Positions 1-9,148 are shown, numbered from the stretch's first letter. The stretch is 64,000 nucleotides of DNA from Novosphingobium sp. (GCF_027486195.1 NZ_JAIXPP010000020.1:174032-238031), one strand, 5' to 3'. The notes: a model not told the origin generated them from the letters alone. Program-made: numbers and translations.

Positions 1-254
1 CCGGTGAAGCTGCCGGTGTTGCCCGGATCATCGAGCTTCACGTAGTCAACCGTCCAGCCAGCCCCGCGCAGTTCCTCGGCAAAGTGGCGCATGGCGCTGA
101 ACAGGAAAGCGATCTTCTTCTTGTGGTGGCGCACGTAGGTCGCCTCCTCGCTGACTTCGACCATCAGCACACGGTCGCGCGCCTTGTCCCCCGCCATGAG
201 CGAGGACAGCGCCGGGCTGAGCTGATCGCCCAGCACGAGGACGAGGCGGTTCAC
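1..254 (-). CDS. Cryptochrome/photolyase-related protein (DPRP/FeS-BCP type), partial
   Basis: Only the first 84 codons lie in the window; the gene runs off the left edge. The N-terminus reads VNRLVLVLGDQLSPALSSL, followed by VLMVEVSEEATYVRHHKKK. This is the Rossmann-like opening typical of the deoxyribodipyrimidine photolyase-related proteins (PhrB/CryB group, many of which are (6-4) photolyases with an iron-sulfur cluster). The GTG start overlaps the TGA stop of the preceding photolyase-like gene (GTGA), so the two are translationally coupled. The FAD-binding and Fe-S cysteine regions would lie in the missing C-terminal part, so DNA repair versus light sensing cannot be decided here. Confidence 0.85.
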   Translation of the reverse strand, partial: MNRLVLVLGDQLSPALSSLMAGDKARDRVLMVEVSEEATYVRHHKKKIAFLFSAMRHFAEELRGAGWTVDYVKLDDPGNTGSFT

Positions 255-1777
255 AGATCCAGCGCCAGTTGCGCGATGGGCGCATGCTTGCGCGATTTCT
301 GGCCCGTCATCGGCATGCCCGCCTTGCGACTGCCGTGTCTCTCGGCAATCCGGCTCGCGGTGGTGCGATGCCCCGATCCCTTGCGCACGGCGTGCAGCGC
401 CTCGCGCGCGGCCGCGGCGGCCTTGGCATGATCGACGATGGGCGGCGGATAGGCGAGGCTAGCCGCACCCTCCCAGCGCCATGGCTCGTGAATCAGCGGC
501 GTGGGCACATCGGCCACCTCGGGCATCCATCGGCGCACGAACGCGCCCTCAGCGTCCTGATCGTGGCCCTGTTTGACCGGATTGTAGACGCGCATCGTGT
601 TGATCCCCGTTGTGCCCGATTGCATCTGCACCTGGCTCCAGTGAATGCCCGGCTCATAATCGACAAATTGCCGCGCCAAGTGCAGTCCGGTGGCCCGCCA
701 CGGCAGCCAGAGCTGATAGCTGGCGAAGGAAACCAGCATCGCGCGCATGCGGAAATTGAGCCAGCCGTGGGCCGCCAGCGCGCGCATGCAGGCATCGACG
801 AAGGGAAAGCCCGTACGCCCCGCTACCCAAGCCGCCAGCCGTTCGGCATCGGGCACATCGGGGCGCAGGCCGTTGTAGGCGGGATGGAGGTTCTCGAACT
901 CGATGCGCGGCTCGTCCTCCAGCTTCTGCATGAAATGGCAGTGCCAGTGCTGCCGCCCGGTGAACGAGATCATCGAGGCGCGCCAGCTGCGCGCGGCTGC
1001 GCTTTCATCGCCGCGCAGGCCCTTGAGGCGCGTCTGGCTCGCCTGCGCCACTTCGCGCAAGCTGAGCGTGCCCCAGGTGAGATGCGGCGAAAGGCGCGAA
1101 CTGGCATCGAACGCGGTGACCGGGCTCGACATCTGCCAGCGATAATCGCGCCCGCGCCGCTCCAGAAAGCTGGCCAGCGTGGCAAGGCCTGCCGCGCGCC
1201 CGCCCGTCTGGCGCTCCGGGCAGGGATCGGGCGCAAGGCCCAGATCGCGCGCGCCCGGAATGCGCGCGGGCCAATCGCTGCCCAGCGGTTCGAGCGCGGC
1301 GGGCGGGGCGGCTACCGGTTCGGCCATGCGGCGATCCCACGCGCGCGCCCAGCCGTGGCGGGTCTTGAGGCGGCGGATCACGCCGGTCTGCGGCAGTTCC
1401 TGCCACGGAACGCTGGCTGCGCGCGCCCATGCCGCCACCGCCTTGTCGCGCGCATAAGTCCAGCCGCCTCCGGTCTCCTCATGGCTCCACAGCGAGGCGA
1501 TGCCATGGCGTTCGTGAATGCGGCTGAGGACCGCGACGGCATCCCCGCGCACCACGCAAAGCGGCTGGCCGAGCGCGCCCAGCGCAGCCTGCAGTTCGGC
1601 GAGGCTTTCGGCGGCAAAGGCCCATTGCCGGGCCGAAGCATCGTCCTGCGCCCACAGGTCCGGCTCGGCGATATAGAGCGGCAGCACCGGCCCCTGCTCC
1701 GCTGCGAGCGCCAGCGGGCGATGATCGGCAAGTCGCAAGTCGCGCTTGAACCACACGACCTGCAGCGGCCGCTTCAC
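251..1777 (-). CDS. Deoxyribodipyrimidine photolyase / cryptochrome family protein
   Basis: About 508 residues. The N-terminal alpha/beta domain begins VKRPLQVVWFKRDLRLADH, the classic photolyase opening. The C-terminal FAD-binding domain contains GRTGFPFVDACMRAL, GWLNFRMRAMLVSFASYQL and RVYNPVKQG. Where CPD photolyases have a NWQW-type segment this protein reads HWSQVQMQSGTTG, so it belongs to a divergent bacterial cryptochrome-like branch and its substrate is uncertain. The GTG start at 1777 overlaps the stop of the upstream FAD-domain gene (GTGA), and its own stop overlaps the next gene's start. The three genes therefore look like one operon for blue-light-dependent DNA repair or sensing. 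A longer in-frame extension upstream is possible but lacks family resemblance. Confidence 0.9.
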   Translation of the reverse strand: MKRPLQVVWFKRDLRLADHRPLALAAEQGPVLPLYIAEPDLWAQDDASARQWAFAAESLAELQAALGALGQPLCVVRGDAVAVLSRIHERHGIASLWSHEETGGGWTYARDKAVAAWARAASVPWQELPQTGVIRRLKTRHGWARAWDRRMAEPVAAPPAALEPLGSDWPARIPGARDLGLAPDPCPERQTGGRAAGLATLASFLERRGRDYRWQMSSPVTAFDASSRLSPHLTWGTLSLREVAQASQTRLKGLRGDESAAARSWRASMISFTGRQHWHCHFMQKLEDEPRIEFENLHPAYNGLRPDVPDAERLAAWVAGRTGFPFVDACMRALAAHGWLNFRMRAMLVSFASYQLWLPWRATGLHLARQFVDYEPGIHWSQVQMQSGTTGINTMRVYNPVKQGHDQDAEGAFVRRWMPEVADVPTPLIHEPWRWEGAASLAYPPPIVDHAKAAAAAREALHAVRKGSGHRTTASRIAERHGSRKAGMPMTGQKSRKHAPIAQLALDL

Positions 1778-2961
1778 AGCATCCCCTCGGCGCGTAGATG
1801 CCCTTCGATCTCGGCATCGAAGGCGAAGAAGCCGCGCCGCGCATGGGGCCAGAGGCCGGAATCCCAGCGGCGTCGCACCGGGCGCAGCACAATGCCCTGC
1901 GCAGCGAGCACAGACTCCATCGCAGCGAGGGCATCGGCTACCGGCCCGACTGGGGCATAGGGTGTCAGCACTTGCCGCGCGCCGGCGGCCCGTGCTGCGG
2001 CGATCAGGTTTTCGGCATCGAGCGTATCCGCCAGCGTCGAACCGCAGCGGCAATGCGCTGCGACGCGCGCTGCCGCATCAGCCACAGCGGCCCCGGCATA
2101 GCGCCGCGCCGCATCGCCCCAGAGCAGCGCGGGATCGCAGACCGCCAGCACGCCCAGCACCGGCGCATCGGCGGGCAGCAGCGCTTCCGCGTTGAGATCC
2201 TCATGGTGCACCAGCAGCAGGCTCGGCGCGGCGGGATCGAAAGCGGCGAGCGGTGCCAGTGTGGCTGCGGGCCCGACCGGCGCTTCGGCGAGCGCTTCGG
2301 CTTCCTGCGCAAGGCCGCGCGGCGCAAAGCGGCCCTCGGTGTAGCGCGCGATATTGTCGGCGCGGGCGAGGTAGGTCTTTCCGGCGGTCTGCAGCCCCGC
2401 CACCCAGCGCCATGAGAGCGTGTTGCTGGCGGCATCGGCATCGATCAGGTGCCGCAGGAAGAAATCCGCGCCCAGCGTCCACGGCAACCGCAGCGTGAAA
2501 ATCCAGATCGAGGCAAACCACATGCGCGCGTGATTGTGGAGATACCCGGTTTCGACCAGCTCGCGCGCCCAGGCATCGAAGCAATCGATCCCGGTGCGTC
2601 CTTCCTCCGCCGCCTCCAGATCGGCGCTGCCCGCCATGGCCTCTCGCGCCGTATCGCGTTCGGCGAGGAACCGCTGCCAGACCGCACGCCGCAGTTCGAG
2701 CCAGCCCTTCCAGTACGTGCGCCAGCAGACTTCCTGAATGAATTTTCCCGCTGCATTGAAGCTGTGGCGCGCCAGCACTTCGGCGACGACATCCTGCTCG
2801 GTCACCAGCCGGTAGCGCACTGCCGGCGAAAGCCGCGATACTGCAGCAGGCCGCCCCGGCCCCGGATCGACATTGCGGCCGGCGGCGTAGGACGCGCCCG
2901 CGCGCGGCACGAACTGGCGCAAGTGATCGAGGGCAGCGCGTCGGGTCGGGGCGGGCAACAT
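1774..2961 (-). CDS. FAD-binding domain protein of the photolyase family, lacking an N-terminal alpha/beta domain
   Basis: 395 residues. Residues about 40-215 match the helical FAD-binding domain of photolyases: FIQEVCWRTYWKGWLELRR, then LHNHARMWFASIWIFTLRLPW, HLIDADAASNTLSWRWVAG and ARADNIARYTEGRF. The usual N-terminal nucleotide-binding domain is absent. Instead the C-terminal ~170 residues look like an alternating alpha/beta fold (SLLLVHHEDLN, VLGVLAVCDPALLWG, QVLTPYAPVGPVADAL), which could be the photolyase alpha/beta domain moved to the other end. It is the first gene of a three-gene minus-strand operon. An antenna-less photolyase-like flavoprotein is the best description; activity is unknown. 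Confidence 0.82.
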   Translation of the reverse strand: MLPAPTRRAALDHLRQFVPRAGASYAAGRNVDPGPGRPAAVSRLSPAVRYRLVTEQDVVAEVLARHSFNAAGKFIQEVCWRTYWKGWLELRRAVWQRFLAERDTAREAMAGSADLEAAEEGRTGIDCFDAWARELVETGYLHNHARMWFASIWIFTLRLPWTLGADFFLRHLIDADAASNTLSWRWVAGLQTAGKTYLARADNIARYTEGRFAPRGLAQEAEALAEAPVGPAATLAPLAAFDPAAPSLLLVHHEDLNAEALLPADAPVLGVLAVCDPALLWGDAARRYAGAAVADAAARVAAHCRCGSTLADTLDAENLIAAARAAGARQVLTPYAPVGPVADALAAMESVLAAQGIVLRPVRRRWDSGLWPHARRGFFAFDAEIEGHLRAEGML

Positions 2962-3271
2962 GGCCCAGGTCCTTGGCCCTGCATGCCGCTCCGGCCCAGA
3001 TGGTCATGCGGGCAAGCCGCTGCAGCGGCAGAAAATGCGAAAATGGCCAAAGCGTAATGTTCTGCTCACACCTCGGACGGGCGTGCCCCCCTAGAACGGC
3101 TTTCGACGATGGGTGCCTGTCACGGGAATCGTGACGTGACGGTCCCCTGTTCCGATTGCCGGTCCGGCATCCATCGTCACCCAGCCGGCTGCCGCAAACC
3201 CAGCCCGCGCGAGAGCCATGACTCCAGCGCGCGCCTTGTCGTCTCCGGCGACTGCAATGGGGAATTGTCAC
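2962..3271. promoter_or_regulatory. Divergent intergenic region between photolyase operon and exopolysaccharide fusion gene
   Basis: About 310 bases separate two divergent starts, so promoters for both must lie here. A slightly AT-richer patch sits at about 3035-3065. I see no convincing -35/-10 pair, palindrome or RNA structure. Short open frames crossing it have no protein-like features. Confidence 0.4.
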
Positions 3272-6200
3272 GTGTCTCGTCCGATCTTCTTCGATCCCAC
3301 CGGTCGCCGCCGCCGCCTGACCCGGCGCGGTGCGTTCATCGGGCTTGTCGTGCTGCTCTTGGCCGCAGTGATCTTCGCGACGACCGTGGTGGCGGTTCCG
3401 CCCCCTGCCGCGCCGCTCAGGCTCGGCTTCGAGCGGCAGGCGCCGTTCCCGCTGAAAACGCAGGTCAGCCGCATCTCGCATCGGATCTCGCAGCAGCTGG
3501 GCCAGCTGTTCGGCCGCCACACCGCACCGGCCGCGCTTGGCGGCGGCCAGCAGCTCAGCGTAGGCTTCTACACTTCATGGACCGACGGCAGCGCGCAGAC
3601 CTTGCGGCGCCATATCGGCCAGCTCGATTGGGTCGCGCCGACGCTTTTCTCGCTGGGACAGAACGGCAATCTGGTCGTTACCGACGATGCGCCGATGCGC
3701 CGCGTGCTGACCTCGGCGCTGCGCCGCCCGCTGGTAGTCCCCGTGCTGCAGAACGCCGCCAACGCGAAGTGGGACGGCGCAGGCGCGACCGCCGTGATGG
3801 AAAGCCCCGCCCGCCGCGCGGCGCTCGTCAGCCAGATCGATGCCGCGCTCGACAAGTCCGGCGATGGCGGCGTGATGATCGACTTCGAAAACCTGCCGAA
3901 GCCCGGCATCGCCGCGCTGCGCGGCTTCGTTGCCGATCTTCATGCGCGGCTCGCCCCCAAGCACCGCGTTGTGGCGGTGACGATGCCGATCGACGACGCC
4001 GACTGGTCGGCCAAGCACCTCGCCGAGGTGGCCGACAAGGTCGTGCTGATGGCCTACGACGAGCATTGGCAGGGCGGCGAGCCCGGCCCGATTGCCTCGA
4101 ACGGCTGGTTTGCCGGCCATCTGGCAGACCAGCTCAAGGGCCTGGCCGCGAACAAGGTCATCGTCGCGCTCGGCAACTATGGTTACGACTGGTATCGCGG
4201 TCATGCCGACGTGCAGACGGTGGAAGAGGCCTGGCTTTCCGCGCACGACAGCGGGACCACGCCGACATGGGACAAGGCCAGCGGCAACACCGGCTTCGGC
4301 TACCTCGATGACGAGGACAGCAACGCGGCGACCGCGCCCGAGCGGCATCAGGTGTGGATGCTCGATGCTGCCTCAAGCTGGAATCAGATGCAGATGCTCT
4401 CGCGCCTCGGCGTCGGCTCGGTCGCGCTGTGGCGATTGGGGTCGGAGGATCCGGGCTTCTGGGATGTCCTCAAGGCATGGCGCAATCCGCACGGCCTTGC
4501 TCCGAACTTGGGCCGGATCAAGGAGGCCAACAACGTCGATGTCGAAGGCAACGGCGAAATCCTGCGCATCGACGCGACGCCGGAGGAAGGCACCCGCCAG
4601 ATCCACTATATCGCCGCCCAGCCGGGCCGGCCCAGCCTGATCGACGACGAGCAGTACGGTAACCTGCCGACGCCCTATGTCGTGCGCCGCACGGGCGACC
4701 GTCCTAAGCTGGTCGCGCTCACCTTCGACGATGGCCCGGATCCCAAGTATACGCCCGAAGTGCTTTCGGTGCTCGAACGCTACCACGTGCCAGCGACCTT
4801 CTTCATCATCGGCGAAAACGGCGTGGCCGGGCGCAGCCTGCTCCAGCGCATGGTCGCCGATGGGGACGAGATCGGCAACCACAGCTACACCCATCCCAAC
4901 ATGGCGGAGGATTCGGCGACCGGCGTGAAGCTGGAACTCAATGCAACCCAGCGCCTGATCGAGGCCTATACCGGCCGCTCCACCCGCCTGTTCCGTGCGC
5001 CCTATTTCGGCGACGCCGAACCCACCACGTCGGACGAGCTCTGGCCGGCGCTGATCGCGCAGCAGGAAGGCTACACCGTCGTCGGGCTCCATGCCGATCC
5101 GGGCGACTGGATGAAGCGCAGTGCCGACGACATCGTGAATCGCACGGTGGACGCGGTCGAGCATGCGACGCCCGACCGCAGCGCCAATGTCATCCTGCTG
5201 CACGACGGCGGCGGCGACCGCCAGCAGACCGTGCTGGCATTGCCGCGCATCATCGAACGGCTCGAGGCAGACGGCTACCGGCTGGTGCCCGCCTCCACGC
5301 TGGCAGGCCTCAAACGCGATGACGTGATGCCGCAGGTGAAGGGCTGGGATCTTGCCGCAGTGCGCGTCGACGTGGCGATCTTCTCCGTGCTCGCGGTGCT
5401 GCTGGCCGGGCTCAACTGGAGCTTCTTCTTCGCGATCGCGCTCGGCGTGATCCGCGCGCTGGGGCTGACAGGCCTCGCGCTCATACCCGACCGGCGTCCA
5501 AGGCCGTCAGACCTGCCCGCGACGGACAACGGCTTCCAGCCGCTGGTGAGCGTCATCATCCCCGCCTACAACGAGGAGCGCGTGATCGAGAGCTCGATCC
5601 ACCGCATTCTGGCGAGCAATTATCCGCACATGGAAGTGATCGTCGCCGATGATGGCTCGAAGGACCGCACCAGTGAGATCGTGGCAGCAGCGTTCGGCGA
5701 TAATCCTCGCGTACGGCTGATGACCCTGGCGAATGGCGGCAAGGCCTCCGCCCTCAACCGCGCGCTGGCTGTGGCGAGCGGAGAGATCGTTGTCGCGCTC
5801 GATGCCGATACCCAGTTCGAGCCGCAGACCATCGCGCGGCTGGTGCGCTGGTTCGAGAACGAGCGCGTCGGCGCGGTCGCGGGCAATGCCAAGGTCGGCA
5901 ACCGGGTCAATCTCGTCACCCGCTGGCAGGCAGTCGAATACACCACCGCGCAGAACATCGAACGCCGCGCGCTCACCCGCTTCGGGGCGATCATGGTCGT
6001 GCCGGGGGCAGTCGGTGCGTGGCGGCGCAGTGCGCTCACCGACGTCGGCGGCTACCCGGAAGACACGCTGGCCGAGGATCAGGACCTCACCATCGCGATC
6101 CAGCGCAAGGGCTGGAAGGTCTGCTACGACGAGGATGCGGTCGCCTGGACCGAAGCCCCCGAAACGCTCGGGAGCCTTTCGAAGCAGCGCTTCCGCTGGG

Positions 6201-6730
6201 CCTTCGGCACGCTGCAGTGCCTGTGGAAGCATCGCTCGGTGTTGTGGCAGCGCCAGCCCGCCGGCCTCGCCTTCGTCGGCATGCCGCAGGCGTGGCTGTT
6301 CCAGATCCTCTTCGCGCTGATCTCGCCGCTGATCGATCTCGCGCTGGGTGTCTCGATCTTTGGCACGGCTGTGAGGGTCATGCAGCATGGCTGGGCGCAG
6401 ACGCAGACCGATGTGCTGCGCATGGCGCTATACTGGGCCGTTTTCACCGTGATCGACCTCCTGTGCGGCTGGGTCGCCTTCCGGCTCGACGTGCGCGAGC
6501 GGCGCTTCCCGCCGATCCTGCTGCTCAGCCAGCGCTTCGTCTATCGCCAGTTGATGTACGGCGTGGTGATCCGCGCGGTGGGTGCGGCGCTGCAGGGGTT
6601 GGGGATCGGCTGGGGCAAGCTGGAACGGACCGGCCGGGTATCAGCTGGGCCAAACTCAGGTGGGCAGGCCTCAGGCGGGCCAACCTCAGGCGGGAAGCCG
6701 CAAGGTGGCGACAAGGCCCTTCCCGCCTGA
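3272..6730 (+). CDS. Trifunctional GH18-like / polysaccharide deacetylase / family 2 glycosyltransferase fusion
   Basis: About 1,152 residues. Order: an N-terminal membrane anchor (about 15-40); a chitinase-like GH18 domain (about 60-420, with VMIDFENLP near residue 200 in place of the DxxDxDxE signature); a NodB-type polysaccharide deacetylase domain from about residue 480 (LVALTFDDGPDPKYTP, later DEIGNHSYTHPNM); a membrane segment near 700-735; then a processive GT2 domain (VSVIIPAYNEE, EVIVADDGSKDRT, ALDADTQF, EDQDLT, and the QxxRW motif KQRFRW near 970); and C-terminal membrane helices. Such fusions are expected to polymerise and export a GlcNAc-like polysaccharide and trim or deacetylate it outside. 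GTG at 3272 is chosen because GGGGA precedes it at good spacing; an in-frame start at 3218 is possible. A glycine/serine tail ends over the neighbouring gene. Confidence 0.85.
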   Translation: MSRPIFFDPTGRRRRLTRRGAFIGLVVLLLAAVIFATTVVAVPPPAAPLRLGFERQAPFPLKTQVSRISHRISQQLGQLFGRHTAPAALGGGQQLSVGFYTSWTDGSAQTLRRHIGQLDWVAPTLFSLGQNGNLVVTDDAPMRRVLTSALRRPLVVPVLQNAANAKWDGAGATAVMESPARRAALVSQIDAALDKSGDGGVMIDFENLPKPGIAALRGFVADLHARLAPKHRVVAVTMPIDDADWSAKHLAEVADKVVLMAYDEHWQGGEPGPIASNGWFAGHLADQLKGLAANKVIVALGNYGYDWYRGHADVQTVEEAWLSAHDSGTTPTWDKASGNTGFGYLDDEDSNAATAPERHQVWMLDAASSWNQMQMLSRLGVGSVALWRLGSEDPGFWDVLKAWRNPHGLAPNLGRIKEANNVDVEGNGEILRIDATPEEGTRQIHYIAAQPGRPSLIDDEQYGNLPTPYVVRRTGDRPKLVALTFDDGPDPKYTPEVLSVLERYHVPATFFIIGENGVAGRSLLQRMVADGDEIGNHSYTHPNMAEDSATGVKLELNATQRLIEAYTGRSTRLFRAPYFGDAEPTTSDELWPALIAQQEGYTVVGLHADPGDWMKRSADDIVNRTVDAVEHATPDRSANVILLHDGGGDRQQTVLALPRIIERLEADGYRLVPASTLAGLKRDDVMPQVKGWDLAAVRVDVAIFSVLAVLLAGLNWSFFFAIALGVIRALGLTGLALIPDRRPRPSDLPATDNGFQPLVSVIIPAYNEERVIESSIHRILASNYPHMEVIVADDGSKDRTSEIVAAAFGDNPRVRLMTLANGGKASALNRALAVASGEIVVALDADTQFEPQTIARLVRWFENERVGAVAGNAKVGNRVNLVTRWQAVEYTTAQNIERRALTRFGAIMVVPGAVGAWRRSALTDVGGYPEDTLAEDQDLTIAIQRKGWKVCYDEDAVAWTEAPETLGSLSKQRFRWAFGTLQCLWKHRSVLWQRQPAGLAFVGMPQAWLFQILFALISPLIDLALGVSIFGTAVRVMQHGWAQTQTDVLRMALYWAVFTVIDLLCGWVAFRLDVRERRFPPILLLSQRFVYRQLMYGVVIRAVGAALQGLGIGWGKLERTGRVSAGPNSGGQASGGPTSGGKPQGGDKALPA
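6655..6695 (+). repeat. Three tandem 15-bp repeats
   Basis: The unit ctcaggYggg(c/a) recurs at 6655, 6670 and 6685, a 15-bp period. It encodes three SGGxx pentads in the C-terminal tail of the glycosyltransferase fusion. The last copy covers the stop codon of the opposite-strand sensor kinase. Confidence 0.8.
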
Positions 6731-8101
6731 AGCCCCGCCGGACGCCGGATCGCCGAGCGCGAACATCCCGCCATGGAGCCGCGCCACCGCCGCGACCATG
6801 GCAAGGCCCAGCCCCCCACCTGGCCGCGTCCGCGCGTTGTCGAGCCGGACAAACCGCTCGACCACGCGGGCCCGGTCGACCGGGGAAATGCCGGGGCCGT
6901 TGTCTTCCACGGCGATCTCTGCCCAGCTGGTGCCGTCCGCATCCAGCACGGCGCGAGTGGTCACGACAATCGCCTTGCCGCCATACTTGAGCGCATTGTC
7001 GATGAGGTTGGCCAGTGCGCGCGAGACGAGTTCGCGGTCCGCTGGTGCGGTTACGGGGTCAAGCCGCGCTTCGAGCGACACGCCCGATTGTTCGGCCAGC
7101 GGGTCATAGAGCTCGACCAGATCCTCCGCCACTGCGGCAAGATCGAGCGGGCGCCGCCGGTCTTCGACCGCGCCGCCTTCGATCAGGCTGATCTCCAGCG
7201 ACGTCTCCAGCATGGCACGCAGGGCATCCGCATCGGCGCGCGCGGCCTGCAGCGCCTCCAGCGCGCGTGGCTCCTCCACTCGCGCCAGCGCAAGATCGAT
7301 GGCCGCCGAAAGCCGCGTGACAGGCGAGCGCAAATCATGCGCCAGCGCGCCGGACACGGCACTGAGCTGCCCGACAAGTTCGCCGATCCGCTCGGCCATG
7401 AGGTTCATCTGCTGGCGAAGGTGATCGAAGCCGTCCCCTGTTCCTTCGATGGGCACGCGCGCGCCGAAATTGCCCGAAGCGAGCTCGGCCGCAGTTTCGG
7501 CGATGAGGTGGGTGCGGCGGCTGATGACAAACCCCGCGACCACCGCGCTGAGCAGCGCCATGAGGACGGCAACCGCGATGGTCAGTTCCGCAGTGGAAGC
7601 AAAGGCGACATCGATGCGCCGCTCGGTCAGGCTGACCACCCCGACGATCAGCCGCTCGCCATCGGGCAGCAGGCCGACGAGCGCCAGCCCCTCGCTCGGC
7701 GGTTGATCCGGCCCGCGCCGCACGACGACGGGCTGCGGCCGTGCTGCCGCCTGCATTTCGGGCACCCGCACCAGATTGCTGAGCACCGGCGGGCCCTTGC
7801 CGATCAGCGCAATGAACACGGCGGGATCGGCAGCACTGCCACGGCGGGCGGTGATGAATTCCGCCAGCTCCTCCCGTCCGCCGTCGTAATAAGCCGCCAG
7901 CAGGTCGTCGCGCACGTCGGTGACCTGGCGTTCGCGATCGAGCCGCACCACATCGAGCATCTGCCCGCGCAGAAACAGGATCACCAGCGCGCTGGAGAGG
8001 ATCTGCAGCACGAAAATCGCGGTCACCAGCCGCAACATCGTCGGCGAGAGGCCGCGGCGGGCGGTCCGGCGGAATGGACGCAGCGCCATCGCTCCGCTCA
8101 A
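6686..8101 (-). CDS. Two-component sensor histidine kinase
   Basis: 471 residues, an inner-membrane kinase. One membrane helix lies near residues 20-42 and a second near 172-195, with a periplasmic sensor of about 125 residues between them that resembles no family I can name. A HAMP-like linker follows, then a HisKA domain with the phosphorylated histidine in ALAHDLRSPVTRL (near residue 255), an N-box LANLIDNALKYGG and G-boxes DNGPGI and GGGLGLAMVA. Its start overlaps the stop of the response regulator gene by four bases, so the pair is co-translated. The 3' end runs 45 bases into the convergent exopolysaccharide gene. The divergent autotransporter is a plausible target but this is inference. 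Confidence 0.93.
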   Translation of the reverse strand: MSGAMALRPFRRTARRGLSPTMLRLVTAIFVLQILSSALVILFLRGQMLDVVRLDRERQVTDVRDDLLAAYYDGGREELAEFITARRGSAADPAVFIALIGKGPPVLSNLVRVPEMQAAARPQPVVVRRGPDQPPSEGLALVGLLPDGERLIVGVVSLTERRIDVAFASTAELTIAVAVLMALLSAVVAGFVISRRTHLIAETAAELASGNFGARVPIEGTGDGFDHLRQQMNLMAERIGELVGQLSAVSGALAHDLRSPVTRLSAAIDLALARVEEPRALEALQAARADADALRAMLETSLEISLIEGGAVEDRRRPLDLAAVAEDLVELYDPLAEQSGVSLEARLDPVTAPADRELVSRALANLIDNALKYGGKAIVVTTRAVLDADGTSWAEIAVEDNGPGISPVDRARVVERFVRLDNARTRPGGGLGLAMVAAVARLHGGMFALGDPASGGASGGKGLVATLRLPA

Positions 8102-8787
8102 TCGGCGGCGAGCCGGTAACCCGCCCCGCGCACGGTGTGGAACAGCGTCTGCTCCTCGCCATCATCGATCTTGCGGCGCAGGCGGCTGATGTGGACATCG
8201 ATCACGTTCGTGCCGGGATCGAAGTGGTAGTCCCACACCGCCTCGAGCAGCATCGTGCGGGTCACGACTTCGCCCGCGTGCATCAGCATGTATTCGAGCA
8301 AGCGGAACTCGCGCGGCTGCAGCGCGATCTTGCGGGTGCCGCGGCGCACCTGCCGGGTCAGCCGATCAAGCTCGAGATCGGCGCAGCGGAGCGTGGTCTC
8401 CTGCGCTTGCCTGACCCCGCCCGCCGCGCGGCGCAGCAGCGCCTGTATGCGGGCGAGCAGCTCGCCGAACGAAAACGGCTTGCCGAGATAGTCATCTGCT
8501 CCGGCAGTCAGGCCGGCAATCCGGTCATCGGTGCTGGCCAGCGCGGAAAGCATGATCACCGGCGTCGCCAATTCGGCCGCGCGCATGGCCTTGAGCAGCG
8601 CCAGGCCGTCCATCCCCGGCAGCATCCGGTCGAGCACGACGAGATCGAACTGGCTGTCCGTCGCCAGAAACAGCCCGTCACGGCCATTATCGGCGCGATC
8701 GAGGGTAAAACCTTCCTCGGCAAGCCCGGACATGATGTAGTCCGCGATCTGGGGATCATCCTCGACGAGCAGAATGCGTCCTGCCAC
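8098..8787 (-). CDS. OmpR/PhoB-family response regulator
   Basis: About 229 residues. The receiver domain starts VAGRILLVEDDPQIADYI, with the phospho-acceptor aspartate in LVVLDRMLPGMDG (near residue 50) and the conserved lysine in DDYLGKPFSFGEL. The C-terminal winged helix contains LQPREFRLLEYML and NVIDVHISRLRRKID, typical of the OmpR/PhoB class. GTG at 8787 is chosen because it opens the receiver fold; an in-frame ATG at 8850 would add 21 residues of unconvincing sequence. It is directly coupled to the downstream sensor kinase. Confidence 0.93.
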   Translation of the reverse strand: MAGRILLVEDDPQIADYIMSGLAEEGFTLDRADNGRDGLFLATDSQFDLVVLDRMLPGMDGLALLKAMRAAELATPVIMLSALASTDDRIAGLTAGADDYLGKPFSFGELLARIQALLRRAAGGVRQAQETTLRCADLELDRLTRQVRRGTRKIALQPREFRLLEYMLMHAGEVVTRTMLLEAVWDYHFDPGTNVIDVHISRLRRKIDDGEEQTLFHTVRGAGYRLAAD

Positions 8788-9148
8788 TGGGCCATTTCCA
8801 TGTTGCAACAAAAACGAAGACTTGGCCGCGCACAATGGACACCCCGGCATCGCGCCGCAAGTGCTTTCCCGCGCGCGCCGAAGCCCTCCTCCCCGCTCAC
8901 CACAGGCCTGACCTGAACGCGGGCTTTACCGCTACAAATTGTTGCTGAAATTTTCCGCTAAGGCATGACGAAGAATCGCGTTAAGACGCGCGCAAATCGC
9001 ACGAGGCAACCTGCCGGAAAGGGAGTGTGCGCGGCGATTTTGCACTGATCAATGCCGGCCCGCGAACACGCGGCACACCGGACGGAGTACCACACGGGCG
9101 CAGTCTGCCGTTTTGGCGATGCACCCCATGCCGGATGACGAGATACCG
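8788..9148. promoter_or_regulatory. Divergent regulatory region between two-component operon and autotransporter
   Basis: About 360 bases without a supported gene. A short AT-rich stretch at about 8930-8965 stands out from the GC-rich surroundings and is the likeliest promoter zone. I see no clear direct repeats of the kind OmpR-type regulators often bind, and no terminator. Confidence 0.4.

Noticed and set aside
269..1960. Long open frame (563 codons) on the plus strand opposite the photolyase-like gene
   Set aside because: High GC leaves antisense frames open; the translation is Arg/Ala/Gly/His-rich without motifs, while the opposite strand encodes a clear photolyase.
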